A stretch of 13,012 bases of DNA. Origin: Zygnema cylindricum (lineage: Eukaryota; Streptophyta; Zygnematophyceae; Zygnematales; Zygnemataceae). The stretch covers positions 312,001-325,012 of the forward strand of contig JBBHKE010002450.1 in assembly GCA_037447655.1 (NCBI GenBank), read 5' to 3'. The notes under the pieces were generated by a model. The model did not search any database, was not told the origin of the DNA, and saw nothing but the letters and a program-made list of their open reading frames with translations. A program made the translations under genes and the position numbers. This document shows, one piece after another, positions 8,278 to 13,012 of the stretch (positions within the stretch are counted from its first letter, which is position 1; the number at the start of each line of letters is the position of its first letter).

Positions 8278-8839
8278 CACCGCCAATCGCTATTAGCGTA
8301 GTGTACGCTAATTTTGTCCCGTTTTTTTTCTTTTATTCTCAAATAGCGTAGCTTATTCTATTTTTTTTCTGTACGCCATTTAAGGTTATTTTTCAAGTAC
8401 CTTACAAACGAAAGTACATTGTCGTTTAAATAGTGTGGTGTACGGTACGTGTCATACAGTAAAAAGTTGTACCTTTTTAAGTGAAAAAATATTATTAATG
8501 AGTTTTAGTAACCGCGGGCGCATGAGAATATGCGCTCTAAAAGGAGATAAAATAAGGCTGTCAAATATCACGTTCGCTCATTCGTCCAATAACCACGTTT
8601 CGACTGTGTGAATGTACGATTTGTGTACGATTTGTCAGATTCTGTACGGAGACCTATATTAGTGTAAGCATGTTTGCGACCGACATTTGTTTTTTCAAAG
8701 ATCCAAATTACCATAATCAAACAATTAGAATGTATGATTTTTTCCAAAATTTTCAAATTCTTAAATAGCGTACACCACGGTAATTATATTTAATTTTTAT
8801 ACGCGAAAAACACTTACACGCTAATAACGATTGGCGGTG
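8278..8839. mobile_element. MITE B, second member of the CACCG-ended family (562 bp)
   Basis: The terminal inverted repeat begins CACCGCCAATCG(C/T)TATTAGC. It spans 22 bp with one mismatch (8278-8299 and 8818-8839). TA lies at 8276-8277 and 8840-8841. Over 24 positions the right end matches the end of MITE A at 20, so the two are related but distinct. Subterminal GTACGCTA / TAGCGTAC motifs occur near both ends (8306-8315, 8346, 8766). No coding frame longer than chance is present. A small hairpin GCGCAT...ATGCGC sits near 8519-8536. Confidence 0.8.
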
Positions 8840-9290
8840 TACCTATCGAATATATATTTAAATTTCAAAAATTTAAACAGGTCGACGGATACCGTACAGT
8901 ACGGAACACAAAATTGTGAACCAGAGGCCACGGAGGTTTCCGGAATGTCGGTCTACTTCTACTTCGTTTGTCGTTTTGCGGATGGCAAGATGGCTTCCTT
9001 TTGAGTTTCTAGAACTTCTTTGGAAACCCTAATCGAGTAACCATTGTAATATTAATTTGTTTTTATTAAAATAAATAAAAAAAATCAAATAAGGTCTAGG
9101 AGATGTATTTTGACAATTTCTTTTAATTTTGACAATTTATTCGGTTTGTGAAGGAATTTTCTCGCAATTTTTTCTGTTTTTGTCTTTCTTTTTGAATTTT
9201 GTTTTTTAGTTTTTTTTGTAATTCGTTCTGTGAAGAGTATTGGCTGTTTGATAAACGAGGGAAAATAATTGAGCAATTGCCAGGGTAAGC
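8840..9290 (+). other. AT-rich spacer, possible distal promoter or 5' untranslated region
   Basis: Nothing clearly coding. An odd palindrome CCGTACAGTACGG lies at 8892-8904. A plant telobox-type motif AAACCCTAA is at 9024-9032; teloboxes occur in promoters and leaders of many plant housekeeping genes. At the right end the sequence CCAGG is followed by GTAAGC (9285-9290), a good splice-donor match, immediately before the CT satellite. Together these could mark the true 5' end of the downstream gene, but this is only inference. Confidence 0.25.
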
Positions 9291-10030
9291 TCTCCCTCTC
9301 CCTCTCCCTCTCCCTCTCCCTCCCCCCCTACGCCCTCTCGCTGTCCCTCTCCCTCTTCCTCTCCCTCTCCCTCTCCCTCTCCTCTCCCTCTCCCTCTCCC
9401 TCTCCCTCCCTCTCTCCCTCTCCCTCTCCCTCCCCCCTACGCCCTCTCGCTGTCCCTCTCCCTCTTCCTCTCCCTCTCCCTCTCCCTCTCCCTCTCCCTC
9501 TCCCTCTCCCTCTCCCTCTCCCTCTCCCTCTCCCTCTCCCTCCCCCCCTACGCCCTCTCGCTGTCCCTCTCCCTCTTCCTCTCCTCTCCCTCTCCCTCTC
9601 CCTCTCCCTTTCCCTCTCCCTCTCCCTCTCCCTCTCCCTCTCCCTCTCCCTCTCCCTCTCCCTCTCCCTCACCCTCTCCCTCTCCCTCCCCCCTACACTC
9701 TCTCGCTGTCCCTCTCCCTCTCTCTCTCCCTCTGCCTCTCCCTCTCCCTCTCCCTCTGCCTCTCCCTCTCCCTCTCCCTCCCTCTCTCCCTCTCCCTCTC
9801 CCTCCCCCCCCTACGCCCTCTCGCTGTCCCTCTCCTCTTCCTCTCCCTCTCCCTCTCCCTCTCCCTCTCCCTCTCCCTCTCCCTCTTCCTCTCCCTCTTC
9901 CTCTTCCTCTCCCTCTCCCTCTCCCTCTCCCTCCCCCTCTCCCTCTCCCTCTCCCTCTCCCTCCCCCTCTCCCTCTCCCGCTCCCTCTCCCTCTCCCCCT
10001 CCCTCTCCCCCTCCCCCTCCCCCTCCCCCT
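9291..10030 (+). repeat. CTCCCT satellite with a 109-145 bp higher-order unit
   Basis: About 740 bp are almost purely C and T on the plus strand, built from CTCCCT. Five landmark insertions of the type TACGCCCTCTCGCTGTCCCT begin at 9329, 9438, 9549, 9694 and 9812, giving spacings of 109, 111, 145 and 118 bp; the fourth copy is varied (TACACTCTCTCGCTG). The landmarks show that the array grew by duplication of a long unit, not only by hexamer slippage. The long Ser/Leu/Pro or Arg/Glu frames across it are artefacts of the repeat. Confidence 0.95.
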
Positions 10031-10060
10031 CATCACCTGTTATTTTTTTATTTTTTTTAA

Positions 10061-10087
10061 TAGGGTTGGCAAAGTCTGCCAATCCTA
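10061..10087. repeat. 11-bp stem hairpin after the CT satellite
   Basis: TAGGGTTGGCA (10061-10071) pairs with TGCCAATCCTA (10077-10087) across the loop AAGTC, with one G-T pair. Long T-runs lie on both sides. It may be a relic of transposon ends or an RNA structure; no function is known. Confidence 0.6.
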
Positions 10088-10355
10088 ATATTTTTTTTTT
10101 TTATTATCATTTATTTACTTAAAATAAATTGTAGTAAAACTACTATACAATCCCCCTCTCCCCCCCCCCCTCCCAAAAAAAAGAAATAAATATAAATCAT
10201 TTAAAGTAAAATGTATAAAATAAATTATAATAAATTACATTTGGAATAAACAAGATATATATTTAGCTGCTGTCACTATTTTGTCCTGTAGTGTTTTATG
10301 GCGAAATTGAATTAGTTCACATTTCTCTGTCAGTTTTTGTCTGTTCTTTCACACA
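10088..10355. other. AT-rich spacer
   Basis: A/T-rich sequence with T-runs and a short C-rich run (about 10151-10173). I see no gene, motif or repeat worth naming. Confidence 0.5.
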
Positions 10356-10876
10356 TCTCCCTCTCTCTCCCCTTCTCTCTTCCCTCTCTCTCTCCCTCCC
10401 TCTCTCTCTGTCTCCCTCTCCCCCTCTCCCTCCCCCACTTCCTCCCTCTCTCCCCTCTCTCCCCTCTCTCCCCTCTTCCCCTCCTCCCTCCCTCCTTCCC
10501 TCCCTCACTCCCTCCCTCCCCCCCTCACTCCCTCCCTCCCCCTTTCTCCCCTTCTCTGTCCCTCTCGCCCTCTCTCTCCCCTTCTCTCTTTCACTGGTCC
10601 TGTTCTCTCGTGCGCTTAATCTCTTTTTCAACTCATTTTTGCACCTCTCTCCCTCTCCCTCTTCTCTCTCTCCCTCTCGCTCTCTCTCTCCCTTTCCTTT
10701 GCCCTCTTTCTCTTTTTCTCCCTTTCCCTCTGTCTCTCTCGCTCCCTTTCCCTCTCTCTCTCCCTCCCCCTCTCCCTCTCCCTCTCCCCCCCTCTCTCTC
10801 TCCCTCTCCCTCTCCCTCTTCCTCTCCCTTTCCCTCTCCCTCTCCCTCTCCTTCTCCCATCCTTTCTTTTTTCCTC
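10356..10876 (+). repeat. second pyrimidine tract, CT/CCT repeats
   Basis: Two pyrimidine blocks (about 10356-10590 and 10645-10876) are separated by about 55 bp of mixed sequence. Sub-repeats include a 10-bp unit CTCTCTCCCC (about 10447-10478) and a duplicated CTCACTCCCTCCCTCCCCC unit (about 10504-10543). The tract ends TTTTTTCCTCAGGTCAGT (about 10867-10884), which resembles both a splice acceptor (AG 10877-10878) and a donor (GT 10879-10880). Confidence 0.9.
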
Positions 10877-11328
10877 AGGTCAGTCTCTATGTTTTTTTAT
10901 TATGGTTTTTTATTTTTTTCGACACACTATGTTGTGTGAATATGAGGGAAAAGAAATTTCATTTATTTATTGCTTTATTCATCATCTGTTTATTTATTTT
11001 TTTGTTTATTTATCTTTTCATTCATCTATTTATTTGTGCATCTATTTTTTATCTACCAATCTATTTATTTTTTTATCTGTTGTTTAATTGTTGAATTGAC
11101 AAAGGAGTTATATCTCATCCCTTCTATTATGTCATAAAAAAATAATCATTTTTATAATCTTTGCTGATTTTGTTTTTATTTTTTGCATAGGGTAGGCTTT
11201 TCATCCATATATAGTATAATCAATCGATTAATTAAGGAAAGAAAAGCGTCCCCTTTTCACTAATTAATTAGTACGTCTTTTCATATATTTCTTTACTTCT
11301 GTCTTTTTTTTTTTTGCAGGCTCACCAT
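10877..11328. other. AT-rich upstream region with a tetranucleotide repeat
   Basis: From about 10960 to 11080 the sequence is a degenerate TTTA/TCTA repeat. A 12-bp palindrome CTAATTAATTAG lies at 11260-11271. A run of T followed by GCAG ends at 11319, a good splice-acceptor shape about 240 bp before the start codon of the next gene, so a 5' untranslated intron may end here. No coding potential was seen. Confidence 0.4.
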
Positions 11329-11557
11329 ATTTAGTGCGTACGATATATTTCGCTCCATATCCACAGTGCTCCAAATTTCATTGGCACCATTTTTAGTACG
11401 GACGATATTCTGCGCTCCCTATTTAGTGCGCACGATATTCTGTGCTGCCTAGAAGTGCTCTCGATATCGAGCGCTCTCCGCATTTTGTGCATACCATATT
11501 TAGTGCGCTGATTATTTAGTGCGTTTTTTCTCTGCGCTCCATATATAGTGTGCACCG
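11329..11557 (+). repeat. diverged ATTTAGTGCG array directly upstream of the gene
   Basis: The motif ATTTAGTGCG or a close variant begins at 11329, 11391 (TTTTAGTACG), 11421, 11498 and 11514, with a last variant ATATAGTGTG at about 11541. Several copies are followed by (Y)ACGATATTCTGCGCTCC. A perfect 12-bp palindrome CTCGATATCGAG is at 11460-11471. The array runs to within a few bases of the ATG, so it should be 5' untranslated leader or core promoter. It may hold repeated binding sites; which protein would bind is unknown. Confidence 0.6.
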
Positions 11558-11981
11558 ATGGCCGGAAAAACGACGGCCGTTTTGGGGCCTCCGCAGGCAG
11601 AGCTTTTGAAGAGTCAGGGGAACCAATTCTTTGTAAAAGACAAATTGGGGGCGGCGATAGACGCCTACACGGGGGTCAGATATCTCTCTCTCTCTCCCTC
11701 TCTTTCTCTCTCTCTCTTCTTCTCTCTCTCCCTTTTTCTCTCGTTCTCCCTCTTTCTCTCTCGATAAATGCGTATATGTTCATATATATGTATAAAAATT
11801 CATATGTATATCTTTCTTGCTCTCTTTGTCCCTTAATCTCTCTTTCTCTCTCACACTCTTTCTCTCTCACACTCTTTCTCTCTTTCACACTCCCTCTTTC
11901 TATCTCTCCTGCTTTCTCTCTCTCACACAATTTCTCTCTTTCTATCTCTCCTGCCCTCACTCGCACTCTCTCCCTTGCCTG

Positions 11982-12020
<39 letters not shown>

Positions 12021-13012
12021 TCTCCCCGCTTTCCACCATTTAGAGGTTGACCTCCTACTTATGGTAGTCATATTTGTGCACAACCGTTTTAATTCTTCCT
12101 CTGTAACTTCCTACTTCCTTTTATCTCTCCTTTTCTCGCTCCTTTTCTCGCTCCATTTCTCTCTCCTTTTCTCTTTCCTTTTCGCTCTCCTGTCCTCTCG
12201 TCTTTTCTCTCGATCTCACTCTTCCCTTTCTTAGCCCCTCCCTTCTTCCCCCTCCTCCCTCCCTCTCTCTCCCCTTCCTCCCCTTTCCCTCTCCCTATGT
12301 AAGAAATCCGTATTTTATCATCAGAACCGTACAATATAACGTGCTATTTTTGTCATGTTCAGGCCATCACTCTCTGCCCGACGATCGCGGTCTATTGGAC
12401 GAATCGAGCCCTCTGTTATCGGAAAAGAAAGTATGTTTTTCTCTTTTTTTTGTTATCTATTATTGTTTGCTTCCATTTTTTTTATTTTTATTTTTAGGGT
12501 TTTCAGTTATTTTTCTTCTTTCTTTTTTTCACTCTTTCCCGCGTTTTCTCTTTCTCTGTTTCTCTCTCTCCCTCTCCCTCTCTCTTTCCCTCTTTCTCTC
12601 CTGCTTCTTTCCTCCCCTCTTCTCTCTCCTCCCTCTCCTCTCTCTCCTCCCTCTCCTCTCTCTCCCTCTCCCCTGCTCGCTCTCCCCCTCGGTTTTGCTG
12701 GTGTTGAAAATCCTGAAATTTCTCCTGATGCTCTCCCTCCTCTCCCTCTCTCTCTCTCTCTCCCTCTCCCTCGCCCGCTTCCTCTCCCGCTTTGTCATTT
12801 TTGGGATTCTCAGTGACTGGATTCGAGTGGAAGAGGATTGTCGAAAAGCTCTCGAATTGGACCGAGATTCCGTTAAAGTACTTTTTATTACTCTCTTTTT
12901 TTTTTTTTTTCTTCTTTTTTGTTAACTATTTGAAGTTTTTTTTTTCCCCCCTTTTTTTTTGTTAACTATTTGAGATTTGATTAAATAATTAATTCAAAAT
13001 TCTATGTAGGCA
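11558..13012 (+). CDS. CHIP: CHIP/STUB1-type TPR co-chaperone E3 ubiquitin ligase, exons 1-3 and start of exon 4
   Basis: Coding exons are 11558-11674, 12363-12430, 12814-12877 and from 13010; every intron is GT-AG. The joined first 84 residues contain TPR1 (about 13-46, LLKSQGNQFF...GAAIDAYTGAI) and TPR2 (about 47-80, AVYWTNRALCY...VEEDCRKALELD), then the start of TPR3 (SVKA). CHIP binds the C-terminal EEVD-type tail of Hsp70 and Hsp90 through these repeats and ubiquitinates their clients with a C-terminal U-box, which would lie beyond the window. The carboxylate-clamp residues of human CHIP (K30, N34, N65, K95) correspond to K18, N22, N53 and K83 here, a constant offset of 12 across two intron joins. 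The start ATG has G at +4 and gives a short N-terminal tail as in other CHIPs. HOP, PP5 or another TPR co-chaperone is the main alternative; the U-box would settle it. Confidence 0.85.
11675..12362 (+). other. intron 1 of the CHIP-like gene, CT-rich
   Basis: The donor is GG|GTCAGA and the acceptor TTCAG|GCC; phase 0. A CT repeat starts seven bases after the donor. The intron contains tandem TTTCTCTCTCACACTC and TTTCTATCTCTCCTGC units (about 11840-11960) and a repeat of the form CTCCTTTTCTCG (about 12127-12190). A short AT-rich island lies at 11765-11815. The donor deviates from GTAAGT, so its use deserves a transcript check, but the protein join is exact. Confidence 0.85.
12431..12813 (+). 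other. intron 2 of the CHIP-like gene, pyrimidine-rich
   Basis: The donor is AA|GTATGT and the acceptor TTCTCAG|TGA, splitting a codon after its second base. Most of the 383 bp are C and T on the coding strand, including a CTCTCTCCTCCCTCC repeat around 12615-12670. Confidence 0.88.
12878..13009 (+). other. intron 3 of the CHIP-like gene, T-rich with a 40-bp duplication
   Basis: The donor is AAA|GTACTT and the acceptor ATGTAG|GCA, phase 0. A 19-nt segment ending GTTAACTATTTGA occurs at about 12915-12933 and again at 12955-12973, exactly 40 bp apart, pointing to a recent tandem duplication within a T-run. Confidence 0.82.

Noticed and set aside
8568-8756. 62-codon minus-strand frame inside MITE B
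   Set aside because: Short, no similarity to a transposase, within AT-rich filler.
9291-10030. CRISPR-like array from the regularly spaced TACGCCCTCTCGCTG landmarks
   Set aside because: The sequence between landmarks is the same hexamer repeat, not unique spacers, and the setting is a plant nuclear genome.
9269-10082. Long Ser/Pro/Leu frames on the plus strand and Arg/Gly/Glu frames on the minus strand
   Set aside because: They are translations of the CTCCCT repeat; all frames stay open because the repeat has no stop codons.
10291-11094. Long Leu/Ser/Phe-rich frames across the second pyrimidine tract, with apparent membrane character
   Set aside because: Low-complexity translation of CT and TTTA repeats, no domain.
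11548-12234. 228-codon frame overlapping exon 1
   Set aside because: It uses a different frame from the TPR exon and its body is the CT repeat of intron 1.

Overview
The window looks like nuclear DNA of a land plant or close streptophyte relative. A spliced gene with four consistent exon boundaries runs off the right edge. A plant-type Ty1/copia retrotransposon runs off the left edge. The middle is a patchwork of short non-autonomous DNA transposons and pyrimidine-rich simple repeats. The plant assignment rests on the copia type and on the exon-encoded protein, whose second TPR reads NDWIRVEEDCRKALELD, close to plant CHIP proteins. I cannot name the species.

Layout. 1-3685 (minus strand): an incomplete Ty1/copia element with Gag, zinc knuckle, protease, integrase and reverse transcriptase, interrupted by seven single-base frame changes but, as far as I can read it, no in-frame stop codon. 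About 3686-4710: leader or LTR-like sequence, a 319-bp foldback element with two G-boxes, and a tRNA-like segment. 4708-5381 (minus): a decayed reading frame for an unrecognised proline-rich protein. 5463-6070: a segment bounded by a 21-nt inverted repeat. 6831-7619: a non-autonomous element with hAT-like ends, a possible degenerate 8-bp target duplication and many ATATATCG motifs. 7668-8250 and 8278-8839: two neighbouring MITEs of one family, each with TA duplications and 22-24 bp terminal inverted repeats starting CACCG. 9291-10030: a CTCCCT satellite with a higher-order repeat. 10356-10876: a second pyrimidine tract. 11329-11557: a diverged ATTTAGTGCG array that runs to the start codon of the gene.

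11558 to the right edge (plus): the first three exons and the first codon of exon 4 of a CHIP/STUB1-type co-chaperone ubiquitin ligase (TPR part only). Exon joins restore the carboxylate-clamp residues at exactly the spacing of human CHIP. Its introns are pyrimidine-rich on the coding strand, matching the two large tracts upstream. The most interesting material is the paired CACCG-ended MITE family, the same-strand pyrimidine tracts next to splice donors, and the deletion-biased frameshift pattern, which may be an assembly artefact.
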